Made by a program: the position numbers and the translations under genes. A stretch of 64,000 nt of DNA from DATFMP01 sp035266845 (GTDB lineage: Bacteria > SAR324 > JACQKK01): contig DATFMP010000018.1 in assembly GCA_035266845.1 (NCBI GenBank), positions 17,449 through 81,448 on the forward strand, written 5' to 3'. Under the pieces are notes generated by a model. The model had not been told where the DNA came from. It saw only the letters and a list, made by a program, of their open reading frames with translations, and made no database searches. Positions 25,475 through 34,913 of this stretch are shown piece after piece; positions within the stretch are counted from its first letter, which is position 1; every line of letters begins with the position of its first letter.

Positions 25475-26860
25475 GTGAGCCTACCGACGACGCTGCTTGG
25501 CGCGGCCGATCCGCACCAGCCGCCCCACCCTGCTCATGTGCGGCTGGGCACCTCGGGCTGGCGCGTGCTGGTGTTCCTGGCTTGGCGCAACCTGTGGCGC
25601 AACCGGCTGCGCAGCCTGCTCACCGCCGGCGCCATGGTGGTGGGACTGACGCTGATGATCGCCTACCTGGCCCTGATGGAGGGCATGTTCCGGCAGATGG
25701 TGGGCTTCGCCACGAACATCAAGCTCGGCCACATCCAGGTACACCGGCAGGCCTACATCGACGATCAGGACCTCTACGCCCTGCTGCCCTGGAAACTGGT
25801 GCGACACCTGGAGGAGACGACGCCCTACGCCTACGCCCCACGGCTCTACGCCGCCGGTCTGGCCAGCGCGGGGGACTCATCCTCCGGGGCTCTGCTGATG
25901 GGCATCGACCCCGACGCAGAGATGCAGGTGACAGACCTGCCGCAGCGCATCCGTGAGGGCCGGTTCGATCTATCGGGCGCACGCAAGGTGTACCCGCGGG
26001 GGCCCAGCGAGCCTTCGGTGCCCGAGTATCCCGTAGTGGTGGGCTACAACCTCGCCAGGAATCTGCAACTGAAGATCGGCAGCGAACTGGTGCTGATCAC
26101 GCAGGCCGCCGACGGCAGCATTGGCAACGGCCTGTTCCAGGTGCGAGGCGTCCTCAATGCGATCGACCCGGCCTTCGATCGCATGGGCGTGGTGATGTCC
26201 ATGCAGGCGTTCAACTCGCTGATGTTCATTGAGGATGGGGTGCACGAACTGGCTGTGCGCATCCCGGACGTCGGTATGCTCGATGCGGCCCGCGATTCCA
26301 TCGCCGCGTCCGTGGCGGACTGGCCGGACACCGCGGCCCTGGCCAAGGGCCCCGGCGGCCCCGTACGCGTGCGCACCTGGAAACAGATCAATCCGGAGTT
26401 GAACGACCTGGTGAACAGCAGCCAAGCGGTGATCTACATCCTCGCTGTCATCGTGTTTGTCATCGCCGCCATGGGCATCCTGAATACGATGCTGATGGCT
26501 ACCTATGAGCGTCGTCACGAGTTGGCGATCCTGCTGGCGCTGGGCATGGGCCGTGGCGCGATGATGGCGATGGTGATGTTGGAGGCATTCTTCCTGGCCT
26601 GCTTCGGCGCCGTTATGGGCAGCGCCACGGGCTGTGCCCTGGCTTGGTACCTGCAGGCCCAGGGCTTCGACTGGAGCCGCTGGATGCCCGAGGGCCTGGA
26701 TATGATGGGCGTCGTCATGGACCCCATTTACTATGCGCACCTGCTGCCCCAGCATGTCGTGATCAGCGTGGCGATGCTTATGGTCACAACCCTGTTGGCC
26801 GCCCTGCTGCCGTCATGGCGCACGACGCGGCTGAACCCGGCGCGCGCCCTGCACGGCTGA
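25475..26860 (+). CDS. ABC transporter permease, FtsX/LolC-LolE-like, first copy
   Basis: A 461-residue inner-membrane protein with the MacB/FtsX layout: one helix near residues 45-65 (after AWRNLWRNRLRS), a large periplasmic domain, and three C-terminal helices (VIYILAVIVFVIAAMGILNT, FFLACFGAVMGSATGCALAW and a final one ending in LLAALLPSWR). ERRHELAILLALGM is the cytoplasmic coupling motif. GTG start at 25475 with GGAGG 9 bases upstream. Such permeases work by mechanotransmission, moving lipoproteins or similar cargo to periplasmic partners. Confidence 0.9.
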   Translation: MSLPTTLLGAADPHQPPHPAHVRLGTSGWRVLVFLAWRNLWRNRLRSLLTAGAMVVGLTLMIAYLALMEGMFRQMVGFATNIKLGHIQVHRQAYIDDQDLYALLPWKLVRHLEETTPYAYAPRLYAAGLASAGDSSSGALLMGIDPDAEMQVTDLPQRIREGRFDLSGARKVYPRGPSEPSVPEYPVVVGYNLARNLQLKIGSELVLITQAADGSIGNGLFQVRGVLNAIDPAFDRMGVVMSMQAFNSLMFIEDGVHELAVRIPDVGMLDAARDSIAASVADWPDTAALAKGPGGPVRVRTWKQINPELNDLVNSSQAVIYILAVIVFVIAAMGILNTMLMATYERRHELAILLALGMGRGAMMAMVMLEAFFLACFGAVMGSATGCALAWYLQAQGFDWSRWMPEGLDMMGVVMDPIYYAHLLPQHVVISVAMLMVTTLLAALLPSWRTTRLNPARALHG

Positions 26861-26921
26861 GCCCCGCGCACCAGCGCCGCGCTGACCCCATGACCCATCG
26901 CCGAGCCCCCGGAGACGCGAG

Positions 26922-28175
26922 ATGAACCTGTGGCGCCTGATCACGCTGGCTTGGCGCAATCTCTGGCGCAACCGCCGCCGCACGCTGATCACAGTGAGCA
27001 CAGTGACCATTGGCTTCGCGCTGGCAGTCTTCGCCATCGGCCTGGGCGACGGCGGGCACGAGCAGATGATCCGCAGCGCCATCAACATGGGCGAAGGACA
27101 CATCACCATCCAGCCCAAGGGATACCTGGCCGCGCCCTCCAACAGCCTCTACCTGGCGCACGGGGCAGCACTGATGGCGCACCTGCCAATCTCCCAGGCT
27201 GATGGGAAGGTAGCTCCGCGCGTGTTCCTGCAAGTGCTGGTTTCCACGGCCTACAACTCGCTCGGGGTAGGCCTGCAAGGCATCCAGCCGGAGAACGACC
27301 CCTTCGCGAATCTATTGCAGCCCTACCTGGTGCAGGGGGAATGGCTGCACCCCGGCGATGCGTATGGCGTGCTGCTGGGCGACAAGATGGCCGAGAAGCT
27401 CCACGTGCACGTCGGCTCCAAGCTGGCCATCATGGCCGGTGGAGCGGACGGTAACGTGGAGAGCCGCCTGGGCCACGTGCGGGGCATTTTCCGCTCCCGG
27501 CTGGAGCAACTGGACGGCTTTCTGATGCTGAGCACGCTGGATTTCGCTCGACCGCTGCTGCCGGGTTACAAGCCAGGGCAGGACGACCAGGCCGTCACGC
27601 GGCTAGCGATCTTCCTGCACAACCCCAAGCAGCAGGCCGCGATCTTCGCGCGCCTGAAGGCCGACCACCTCTCCGATGGCGTGGTGCTGGACTGGCAGGA
27701 GATGATGCCGCAGGTAGTCAACTTCGTGTTCGTGGACGACCTGTTCAACTACATCTGGCTGGGCTTCATCCTCGTAATGGTAGCCTTCGGCATTGCCAAC
27801 ACCATCTTCATGAGCGCCTTGGAGCGCACACGGGAATTCGGCCTCCTGCGGGCGCTGGGCATGAAGGGACGCGAGGTGCTGGCGCTGATGATTTGCGAGA
27901 CCGTACTGCTGGCGCTGGTATCGATGGCCCTGGGCTGGCTGGTAGGGGGTGGCGCCCACCTGTACTTCGCCACATATGGACTGGACCTGAGCGGCGTGTA
28001 TCCGGGGGGCTTTGAGACCGCGGGCATGTGGATGGACCCCGTGATCTACCCGAGCCTGTCGCTTGGTCGCATCACCAGCCTGACGGCGATCGTGTTCTTC
28101 ACGACGCTGCTGTCCGGGCTGTACCCGGCCTTCAAGGCGGCGGGCATCTCGCCCGTGGCCGCCCTGCGCACCTGA
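26922..28175 (+). CDS. ABC transporter permease, FtsX/LolC-LolE-like, second copy
   Basis: A 417-residue homologue of the preceding permease with the same start motif (LAWRNLWRNRRRT), a periplasmic domain, coupling motif (ALERTREFGLLRALGM) and three C-terminal helices. Two different permeases with one ATPase match the LolC/LolE/LolD heteromer. ATG at 26922 with GGAGACG upstream. The 61 bases after the first permease hold no gene. Confidence 0.9.
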   Translation: MNLWRLITLAWRNLWRNRRRTLITVSTVTIGFALAVFAIGLGDGGHEQMIRSAINMGEGHITIQPKGYLAAPSNSLYLAHGAALMAHLPISQADGKVAPRVFLQVLVSTAYNSLGVGLQGIQPENDPFANLLQPYLVQGEWLHPGDAYGVLLGDKMAEKLHVHVGSKLAIMAGGADGNVESRLGHVRGIFRSRLEQLDGFLMLSTLDFARPLLPGYKPGQDDQAVTRLAIFLHNPKQQAAIFARLKADHLSDGVVLDWQEMMPQVVNFVFVDDLFNYIWLGFILVMVAFGIANTIFMSALERTREFGLLRALGMKGREVLALMICETVLLALVSMALGWLVGGGAHLYFATYGLDLSGVYPGGFETAGMWMDPVIYPSLSLGRITSLTAIVFFTTLLSGLYPAFKAAGISPVAALRT

Positions 28176-28225
28176 CCGGGGTGCCGCGCGCGCGGAGCTG
28201 CGCGACTCGTGCCAATGGAGACCGC

Positions 28226-28927
28226 ATGACACTGGTGAGCATAGAGGGGGTCACGAAAGTTTACCGCCAGGGCGAAGTGGCGGTGAATGCTCTGCGCGGC
28301 GTCGACCTGGATGTCGCTGAGGGCGAGTTCACCGCCCTGGTGGGTCCATCCGGCTCCGGTAAGACAACCCTGCTCAACGTCATCGGGGCCCTGGACGATG
28401 TTACCGCGGGCCGCGTCGTGGTGGGTGGGCAAGACCTGACCGCCATGCGCGAGGCCGACCGCTCCACCTATCGCCTGTTCAACATCGGCTTCGTGTTCCA
28501 GGCCTACAATCTGGTGCCGGTGTTGACGGCGCGCGAGAACGTGGAGTTCGTGATGGTGCTGCAGGGCCGCGCCACGGCCGAGTGCCGCCTGCGCGCCATG
28601 CACTACCTGGAGCGGGTGGGGCTTGCCGACATGGCCGATCGCCTGCCCAAGGCCCTCAGCGGCGGTCAGCAGCAGCGCGTAGCCGTGGCGCGGGCCCTGG
28701 CGGCCGGACCGCGGCTGGTTCTGGCGGACGAGCCCACCGCGAACCTGGACTCGGAGAACGCCGTGGGCCTGCTTCACCTGATGCACGAGCTCAACCATGA
28801 GGAGGGCATGACCTTCCTGTTCTCCACACACGACCCCCGCGTGATGGAGCGGGCCGAGCGTATCGTCACGATCCAGGACGGGCGCATCAGCGCCGTGGAC
28901 GACCGCGGGGAAACGATCTCCCGGTAG
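28226..28927 (+). CDS. ABC transporter ATPase, LolD/MacB-like
   Basis: A 233-residue ATPase with Walker A GPSGSGKTT (residues 40-48), a Q-loop in NIGFVFQAYNLVPVLTA, the signature LSGGQQQRVAVARAL, Walker B LVLADEPTANLD and the switch histidine in FSTHDPRV. It energises the two permeases just upstream. The ATG at 28226 gives the usual N-terminus; the open frame upstream overlaps the permease gene and is not used. Confidence 0.94.
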   Translation: MTLVSIEGVTKVYRQGEVAVNALRGVDLDVAEGEFTALVGPSGSGKTTLLNVIGALDDVTAGRVVVGGQDLTAMREADRSTYRLFNIGFVFQAYNLVPVLTARENVEFVMVLQGRATAECRLRAMHYLERVGLADMADRLPKALSGGQQQRVAVARALAAGPRLVLADEPTANLDSENAVGLLHLMHELNHEEGMTFLFSTHDPRVMERAERIVTIQDGRISAVDDRGETISR

Positions 28928-28970
28928 CGGGTCACACCCGCGACTCCCCCTGGCCCCCATGCAACCCGCC

Positions 28971-30290
28971 ATGAAACGTCTGCCCGCAGCCCGCCCGCCG
29001 CAGTCCGGAGCGGCTCTGCTGCTGGCCCTGCTGTCTGCCGGGCTGCTGGCGATGGCAACTGTCCGGTCCGCCGCCGCCGCGCCGGCTGCCTCCGCCTTCG
29101 CGCCGCCCGCAGCGCTGGAGTGGCGCGCGGTGTTCAAGCTCATCAACCTGACCACGCACGCCGAACCAGGCGAGATGGGGTTCGTGCGCGAGGGCGATGA
29201 CACACGGGAGAGCAACGAGCAGTCCTTCCGCCTGCAGCTCACCGGGCAGCCGCAATCCTGGCTGGACTATCGCTTCGACTACCTGAACGTGAAGCAGGAC
29301 CTGGGCACGGCCGCGCCTGCCCAGGCATCGGGGGCTGAACTATTCCGGCGCAAACCCCTGCGCTGGTATCTCGACCGGCCCGAGACGGCGCCAGGCCAAA
29401 CGCCCAGCACCCAGACCGTGCGGTGGTATCACGAGGTGGACGATGCCTACGTGCGGCTCTCCGGCGGGCCGGTGGAAGCGGTGCTGGGGCGCCAGCCCAT
29501 CACCTGGGGCGCCGGGCGCATCTGGCAGCCCACGGATATCTTCGCCGCCTTCAGTCCCACCGCGCTGGACACGGAGTACAAGCCCGGCATCGATGGCCTG
29601 CTGCTGAACGCCTACCCGTCCGCCTTCTCCAAGGTGCAGTTCGCCTACATCCTCAGTCCCCAGGATCAGCCGGACGTGGAGGACAGCGCCGCACTACGCT
29701 GGCGGCGGCAGGTGGGCGCGGAATCGGAGCTGACCCTGCTGGCGGGGCGCGTGCGGGGCGTACCGGTGGGTGGCGGCAGCTTCGAAACGTCCTGGATGCA
29801 GGCGGGCTGGCGGCTGGAGGGCATCGCCTTCCGGCCCAAGGATCGCCAGGACACCGCCTTCTATGCGATTGCCGGCGTGGACCACCAGCTCAGCGACGGC
29901 ACAGTGCTGTTGGCGGAGCTGTACCACCACAGCCTGGGCGCGGCCAGCCAGGGCGAGCTGCCCGCCGTGGTGCAGAGCCAGACCTTCCTCGATGGGCGCC
30001 TGCTGCAGCTATCGCGGGCCGTGCTGGCCGTCAGCGCCAGCCGTGACTTCCTGGGCCTGTGGCATGGCGCCTACACGCTCTTCGCCTCCCCGCTGCGCGA
30101 TGCCGCTGGACAGCGGCACACAAGCTGGCTGCAGCAACTCGCCTTCACCTACTCCATCAGCGACAACGCGGAGGCTGTGTTCTCCCTCAGCACGGCCAAC
30201 GGGCGTGGCCTGGCGCCGGACGGCTCCGTCCAGTCCGAGTTCGGCCACGTGCCCAATGCGTTCTATGTGAGCCTGCAGTTCGTGCTGTAG
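28971..30290 (+). CDS. Probable outer-membrane beta-barrel protein of the Lol-like operon
   Basis: A 439-residue protein with a signal peptide (MKRLPAARPPQSG, hydrophobic core, RSAAAAPAA). The mature part has alternating amphipathic strands (SFRLQLTGQPQSWLDYRFDY, TVRWYHEVDDAYVRL) and ends AFYVSLQFVL, the aromatic/Leu-terminated last strand recognised by BAM. It may be related to DUF1302-type barrels, without certainty. An ATG at 28959 would add four residues; neither start has a good ribosome site. As last gene of the operon it is either the cargo or the outer-membrane partner of the transporter. Confidence 0.7.
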   Translation: MKRLPAARPPQSGAALLLALLSAGLLAMATVRSAAAAPAASAFAPPAALEWRAVFKLINLTTHAEPGEMGFVREGDDTRESNEQSFRLQLTGQPQSWLDYRFDYLNVKQDLGTAAPAQASGAELFRRKPLRWYLDRPETAPGQTPSTQTVRWYHEVDDAYVRLSGGPVEAVLGRQPITWGAGRIWQPTDIFAAFSPTALDTEYKPGIDGLLLNAYPSAFSKVQFAYILSPQDQPDVEDSAALRWRRQVGAESELTLLAGRVRGVPVGGGSFETSWMQAGWRLEGIAFRPKDRQDTAFYAIAGVDHQLSDGTVLLAELYHHSLGAASQGELPAVVQSQTFLDGRLLQLSRAVLAVSASRDFLGLWHGAYTLFASPLRDAAGQRHTSWLQQLAFTYSISDNAEAVFSLSTANGRGLAPDGSVQSEFGHVPNAFYVSLQFVL

Positions 30291-30361
30291 CGGACTTCAC
30301 GGAGAGCCGGCAGACGCGGCCATCGGTGACGTCACGAGCGAGGATTTCGTGGGAATCGGGC

Positions 30362-30397
30362 AAAAAAGAGGCAGGGCGGCTTTGAGGCCACCCTGCC
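30362..30397 (-). terminator. Intrinsic terminator candidate on the minus strand (purA side)
   Basis: GGCAGGGCGGC pairs with GCCACCCTGCC (10 of 11 pairs, 6-base loop). On the minus strand the stem is followed by a run of six T (plus-strand AAAAAA at 30362-30367). It would end minus-strand transcripts arriving from purA, about 570 bases after its stop. Confidence 0.55.
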
Positions 30398-30480
30398 GGC
30401 ATCGGACCCTGCCTCGTCAAGAGTCAGGTTGCGATAAGGGGTACTGCGCTATCGGTCGCGGCACCTGGCAGCCCTTATCG

Positions 30481-30509
30481 GGCCGGGAGGGGGGTCTGCC
30501 CTCCCGGCC
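30481..30509 (+). terminator. Hairpin terminator candidate after the Lol-like operon
   Basis: GGCCGGGAGGG pairs perfectly with CCCTCCCGGCC (11 bp, 7-base loop). The sequence after it is TTCCAACCCCCCTTTT, so the T-tract is weak and delayed. It lies about 190 bases after the barrel gene. Confidence 0.5.
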
Positions 30510-30963
30510 TTCCAACCCCCCTTTTCTGTGCGTTCGGCGCGCCTCGCGGAAGCTCCCTGCATCGGTCGGTGTCGACGATTCAACGTCCGGTGCCGGAAGT
30601 TCCGGCGCCACACCATCCCGTCTGCGGAAGTCCACCCCACGAGCCGACCCAAGGCCGGGGCGACATGCCGATCCCGCACGTGATCTACTTCGTAACCGCT
30701 GGACGAGGATTGCGCATCGGACGTTTGTAGTATGAATCACAATTTATGGTGGCGCCGCAGATCCGCCGACTGGGCACGCTTCGCGTCAGCCGTGGCGGCC
30801 GGAGGCCCGGCCGGCGCGGATCGCTCTTAACCGTGGCGCATACGCGCGCGTGTGGTGCGCCCGCCGCGCATGAGCGCGGGCCGACGCCACAACGTGGTGG
30901 GGATTGGCGGAACGGGAGAGCGCCGGGCCGCGGAGGATCGCGGCCGGCGGCGGGATCAGCAGA

Positions 30964-32271
30964 TCAGGTCAGGTCTTGCAGCACGATCGTCTCCTCGCGG
31001 CGCGGGCCGGTGGAAACGACCGTGATCGGCACGCCGCAAAGCTCGGTGATGCGATCGAGATATGCGCGCGTGGCGGCGGGCAATGCCGAATATTCGGTGA
31101 TGCCACGGGTGGAGGTGTGCCAGCCGGGCATCTCCTCGTACACCGCGCGGAGGCTTGTGCCACAGTTGCCCATCCAATGGGGAATGCGTTCGTAGCGGTG
31201 CCCCTCCTCGTCCTCGTAGCCCACAGCGAGCTTGATGCTCTCCAATTCGTCCAGCACGTCCATCTTCATGATGGCCAGCCCGGACAGGCCGTTCACCCGC
31301 ACCGCCTCGCGCAGCACCACCGCATCGAACCAGCCGCAGCGGCGCACCCGGCCCGTGGTGGCACCCACCTCCTGGCCGCGCTTCTGCAGCATCTCGCCGA
31401 CTGGGTCGCCGCTCAGTTCGGTGGGGAATGGGCCTTCGCCCACGCGCGTGGTGTAGGCCTTGGCGATACCGATCACGCGGTCGATCTTGGTGGGACCCAC
31501 GCCACAGCCGGTGCACGCGCCGCCCGCGACCGTGTTGGAAGAGGTCACGTAAGGATATGTGCCGTGATCCACGTCCAGCCCGCTGCCCTGCGCGCCTTCG
31601 AAGAGCACGGTCTGCCCAGCGTCGAGGGCCTCGTTGAGCAGGGCCGACGTATCGCACAGGTACGGCTCCACCTTCGCGTAGAGGGCACAGTATTGGTCGT
31701 AGATCTCGTCGAGATCGAACAACTCGTCGTCCGAGTGGAAGTGGTTGCGCAACAGGAAGTTCTTCTCTTCCAGGATCTGCTCCAGCCGCTCCCGGAACGA
31801 GCGCTCCATGCGCGGACTGAAGTCACTGAAGCGCACCCCGCGCCGACCCATCTTGTCCTCGTAGGTCGGCCCGATGCCACGGCCAGTCGTGCCGATCTTG
31901 CCCGGCCCGCGCAGCCCCTCGCGCAGTTTGTCGAAGGCCTTGTGGTAGGGCATCACCACGTGGCTGGCGTCGCTGACGCGAATCTTGTCCTCCACCTCCA
32001 CGCCGGTCTCGCGCAGGTCGGCGACTTCCTTCAGCAGCGCCTCCGGATCCACCACAACGCCATTGCCCAGCACGACGCGCTTCCCGGGGTGGAAGATGCC
32101 CGAGGGCACCAGGTGCAGGATGAACGTCTTGTCCTCGAACATCACCGTGTGACCGGCGTTGTTGCCGCCCTGGTAGCGGGCCACGATGTCCGCCTGCCGC
32201 GTGAGCAGGTCCACCACCTTACCCTTGCCTTCATCGCCCCACTGGGCGCCTACCACTACGATGCCTGGCAT
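30964..32271 (-). CDS. purA: Adenylosuccinate synthetase
   Basis: Joins IMP and aspartate with GTP to give adenylosuccinate in AMP synthesis. MPGIVVVGAQWGDEGKGKVV is the conserved N-terminus with the catalytic Asp and the P-loop-like GDEGKGK; NNAGHTV, TGRGIGPTYEDK and EGAQGSGLDVDHGTYPYVTS follow. At 435 residues it has the usual length. I used the ATG at 32271; an upstream frame to 32379 adds non-homologous sequence. It is a single gene, unusual only in lying far from hisZ/hflX-type neighbours. Confidence 0.97.
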   Translation of the reverse strand: MPGIVVVGAQWGDEGKGKVVDLLTRQADIVARYQGGNNAGHTVMFEDKTFILHLVPSGIFHPGKRVVLGNGVVVDPEALLKEVADLRETGVEVEDKIRVSDASHVVMPYHKAFDKLREGLRGPGKIGTTGRGIGPTYEDKMGRRGVRFSDFSPRMERSFRERLEQILEEKNFLLRNHFHSDDELFDLDEIYDQYCALYAKVEPYLCDTSALLNEALDAGQTVLFEGAQGSGLDVDHGTYPYVTSSNTVAGGACTGCGVGPTKIDRVIGIAKAYTTRVGEGPFPTELSGDPVGEMLQKRGQEVGATTGRVRRCGWFDAVVLREAVRVNGLSGLAIMKMDVLDELESIKLAVGYEDEEGHRYERIPHWMGNCGTSLRAVYEEMPGWHTSTRGITEYSALPAATRAYLDRITELCGVPITVVSTGPRREETIVLQDLT

Positions 32272-32330
32272 GATCTCGATCGCCTGGGGAGATGGAAAAG
32301 CCGAAGTGTTGGCACAAAGAGCCGCGGGGA

Positions 32331-32360
32331 AGAATAAAGGAATCCGGCTCCCGAAGTCAA
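32331..32360 (-). promoter_or_regulatory. Candidate sigma70 promoter for purA
   Basis: On the minus strand TTGACT (5 of 6) is followed after 18 bases by TATTCT (4 of 6). The -10 lies 59 bases upstream of the purA start. Confidence 0.5.
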
Positions 32361-32466
32361 TGCGCAGTGTGCTCGCCAAAGCGGCCGGGCCGCGCTACGA
32401 TGGCCCGCAGATCGCCGGACCGCGCGGCCCGGCGCACCCCCCCAAAACCCTCCCCGGGACACTGCC

Positions 32467-33819
32467 GTGGCGGAGCGAGCGGCCTTCTCAGAGATCGGCG
32501 TGGTGGAGGGCTTCTATGGCCGCGTGTGGAGCGAGGCCGAGCGCGAGGCCTTTCTGGCCGGCTTGAGCGCCGTGGTGGCGGCTGGCGGTACGCCCTCGCC
32601 GGCGAACACCTACCTCTACGCCCCCAAAGGCGAGCCGGCACTGGGCGCGCAATTGCTTGAGCCGCTGGACAAGGCCACGGCGGCACGGCTGCACCGCCTG
32701 CACCATCTCTGCGAACGGCACGGCCTGGCGCTGTGGGCCGGACTGCATCTTGAGCCGCCCTTCGACCCCGCCCAGCGCCCACACCTGACAGCCCTGGTGC
32801 GCAAGGGCCTGCAGCTCACTCAGGCCGGGGTGACCGGCATCGCGGTGCTCTTCGACGACCTACCCGGCGCGCGAAGCGCCCTGCCGGTCGATCCCTTCCA
32901 TGGCTCGCTGGCGCGCGCCCAGGCCCATGCGGTGACCACGCTGCAACAGGGTGTGGACAAGCGCGTGGGTGGGGTGCGCTGGGTCGTGTGCCCCGGCCGC
33001 TACACGTTGGATGCAGCTCTGGAACGCACATCGGGCACCTTCGAGCCGGACTACCTGGCGCACCTGCATGAAGCCCTGCCGCCCGACCTGCCCTGGCTGT
33101 GGACCGGGCCGCAGGTTTGCTCGCGCGAGGTGACCCTGGACGATCTGGCGGACTACCAAGCCGCGGCGGGTGGAGCCGCCGAGCGCCCCATCCTGCTGTG
33201 GGACAACTACCCGGTCAACGACGGTGCCATGGCCGGGCGGCTGCACCTGGCACCGCTGACAGGCCGCGCACCCGATCTGCCTCGCGGGGTGCGGGGCTAC
33301 CTGTTCAATCCGCTGCTGCAGCCGCACCTGGGCGTGCTGCCCGGGGCCAGTTGCCTGGCCTATGCACGCGACCCCGCGGGCTACGATCCCGGGCTGGCAT
33401 GGCGGGCCGCGCTGGGGGCGCTGCTGCCGCCGGAACTGCACGAGGCCGTGACGGAACTGGCGGCGCTGACCCGCACATCGGACGGTCCGGGCGGCGCTGC
33501 CATCGCCGTGGCCGGCGTGACCGGGCACCTGCCCGAGCGCCTCGCGCGCACCTGGGACGCCCTCACCCGCGGCGACCCTATCGAGCCCTACGTGCTGATC
33601 GATTTCCGCCGCATCATGAACCAGCTCCAGCAGGGGCTGCCGGAATCCTTGCGTGCGGAGGCCACACCGTGGTTGGGCCGCCTGTGGCGGGCCCTGCGTC
33701 TGTTCGAATCCGCCGCGGCGGGCGCCCCCCAGGAGGTGCTGGGGCCGCTGCGCGCCGAGTTCGCCGAGTGGCACGAGGAGGGACCGCTGCCGCAGGTGCT
33801 GGGGCCCTGGTTCCCATAG
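32467..33819 (+). CDS. GH84-type beta-N-acetylglucosaminidase (O-GlcNAcase/hyaluronidase-like)
   Basis: A 450-residue glycoside hydrolase. The N-terminal GVVEGFYGRVWS (residues 11-22) and the adjacent aspartate pair in VLFDDLPG (130-131) are the hallmark and catalytic pair of GH84, which uses substrate-assisted catalysis on N-acetylhexosaminides. LLWDNYPVNDGAM, a substrate-binding segment, is also present. The start is a GTG at 32467 with no signal peptide, so the enzyme should be cytosolic, suggesting turnover of imported amino sugars or of intracellular O-GlcNAc. The C-terminal 130 residues are helical. Divergent from purA by 195 bases; no sugar-transport genes nearby. Confidence 0.82.
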   Translation: MAERAAFSEIGVVEGFYGRVWSEAEREAFLAGLSAVVAAGGTPSPANTYLYAPKGEPALGAQLLEPLDKATAARLHRLHHLCERHGLALWAGLHLEPPFDPAQRPHLTALVRKGLQLTQAGVTGIAVLFDDLPGARSALPVDPFHGSLARAQAHAVTTLQQGVDKRVGGVRWVVCPGRYTLDAALERTSGTFEPDYLAHLHEALPPDLPWLWTGPQVCSREVTLDDLADYQAAAGGAAERPILLWDNYPVNDGAMAGRLHLAPLTGRAPDLPRGVRGYLFNPLLQPHLGVLPGASCLAYARDPAGYDPGLAWRAALGALLPPELHEAVTELAALTRTSDGPGGAAIAVAGVTGHLPERLARTWDALTRGDPIEPYVLIDFRRIMNQLQQGLPESLRAEATPWLGRLWRALRLFESAAAGAPQEVLGPLRAEFAEWHEEGPLPQVLGPWFP

Positions 33820-34252
33820 CCCGGACGGCGTTGGTCTCAGCACAACGCGTTCCCCGTCGCGCGCGGTAGGCCTCCGACCGGGCGCGGATCACCCGGCTCG
33901 TCTCCGGGTCGGGCACAGCGGCAATCCGCCTTCCGCCGCTATCTCAGCCGACGAATGGGTTCGTTTGGAAATCCCTGGTGAGCAACCGGGGCCGACGCAT
34001 TTGCCACAGGTCGGTGCGGCCATTGGGTTCGTTTCGCAATTTCCCTGCGCGCCGCCGGCCGGCCCTCCGGGCGGGCCTTCGCGGCCCCCGGCGGCCCTCC
34101 CATCGTACCGCAGGGCGGGCCCCGGCGCAGGGGAAGAATTCGGTCATATCGGGACAGGGCGCCGATACATTCGCCCCGCCCATGGGCCCTGGGGCCCGAG
34201 CCGCGCCAGGGTGCTGCGTCGGGCCGCTGGGGACGAGCGGAAGGCGGGAGGC
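33820..34252. other. Intergenic region, no gene seen
   Basis: 433 bases between the GH84 gene and leuD, which converge here. An imperfect direct repeat is visible: ATGGGTTCGTTTGGAAAT at about 33954 and ATTGGGTTCGTTTCGCAAT at about 34022, 68 bases apart. Around 34050-34100 the sequence is a run of GC-rich inverted repeats that could fold as a bidirectional terminator. No leuB is present. Confidence 0.4.
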
Positions 34253-34864
34253 TTACAGCCAGGGCATCTCCTGCTTGCGCTTGGCCTCGAAGGCCTCGAT
34301 CTCGCCGATGTGTTGCAGAGTGCGGCCGATGTCGTCCAGGCCCTCCAGCAGCGAGTGCTTGGCGTCTTCGCCGATCTCGAAGCGCACCGAGAGCCCACCC
34401 GGCGTGGCGATCACCTGCTCGCGCAGGTCCACGCGCAGTTCCTCACCCGGATTGGCTTCCAACTCAGCCATCAGCTGCGCCAGGTCTTCCGGCGTGACGA
34501 TGGCCGGCAGCAGGCCGTTCTTGATCGAGTTGTTGTAGAAGATGTCCGCGAAGGACGAGGAGATCACGCAGCGAAAGCCGTAGTCCGACAGGCTCCACGG
34601 CGCGTGCTCTCGCGAGGAACCGCAGCCGAAGTTATCTCCCGCCACCAGGACCTTGGCGCCCTGGTATTCCGGCTTGTTGAGGATGAAGTCCGGGTTGGGC
34701 TTTGACTTGTCCCCGCCCGCAAAGCGCCAGTCGTTGAAAAGGTGCTTGCCGAAGCCGCTCTTCTCGATGCTCTTGAGGAACTGCTTGGGGATAATCTGGT
34801 CCGTGTCCACGTTGACGCGGTTCATCGGCACGGCCACTGCGGTGACGGTGGTGAACGGTTGCAT
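34253..34864 (-). CDS. leuD: 3-isopropylmalate dehydratase, small subunit
   Basis: A 203-residue swivel-domain subunit of isopropylmalate isomerase. MNRVNVDTDQIIPKQFLK, GDNFGCGSSREHAPWSL and IISSSFADIFYNNSIKNGLLP are diagnostic. It interconverts 2- and 3-isopropylmalate with LeuC in leucine synthesis. ATG at 34864 with GAGGGA 9 bases upstream. It follows the two leuC genes by 49 bases and is the last gene of the operon; only one small subunit is present for two large ones. Confidence 0.96.
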   Translation of the reverse strand: MQPFTTVTAVAVPMNRVNVDTDQIIPKQFLKSIEKSGFGKHLFNDWRFAGGDKSKPNPDFILNKPEYQGAKVLVAGDNFGCGSSREHAPWSLSDYGFRCVISSSFADIFYNNSIKNGLLPAIVTPEDLAQLMAELEANPGEELRVDLREQVIATPGGLSVRFEIGEDAKHSLLEGLDDIGRTLQHIGEIEAFEAKRKQEMPWL

Positions 34865-34913
34865 GGCGGTGTTCCCTCGCTGCGATATGCGTTGGGGTGG
34901 GCCGGCCGGGCGC

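Larger units (their letters stand above)
30291..30963. other. Convergent intergenic region with hairpins, no gene seen
   Basis: 673 bases between the barrel gene and purA, which converge here. It holds two hairpins listed separately. The rest has no start signals or recognisable protein sequence and shows no conserved RNA structure I can name. Confidence 0.4.

Noticed and set aside
30417..30740. Arg-rich open frame between the barrel gene and purA
   Set aside because: Runs through the terminator hairpin and has no plausible start or domain.
33954..34045. Imperfect direct repeat as an attachment site
   Set aside because: Only about 15 of 19 bases match and no integrase or tRNA is nearby.
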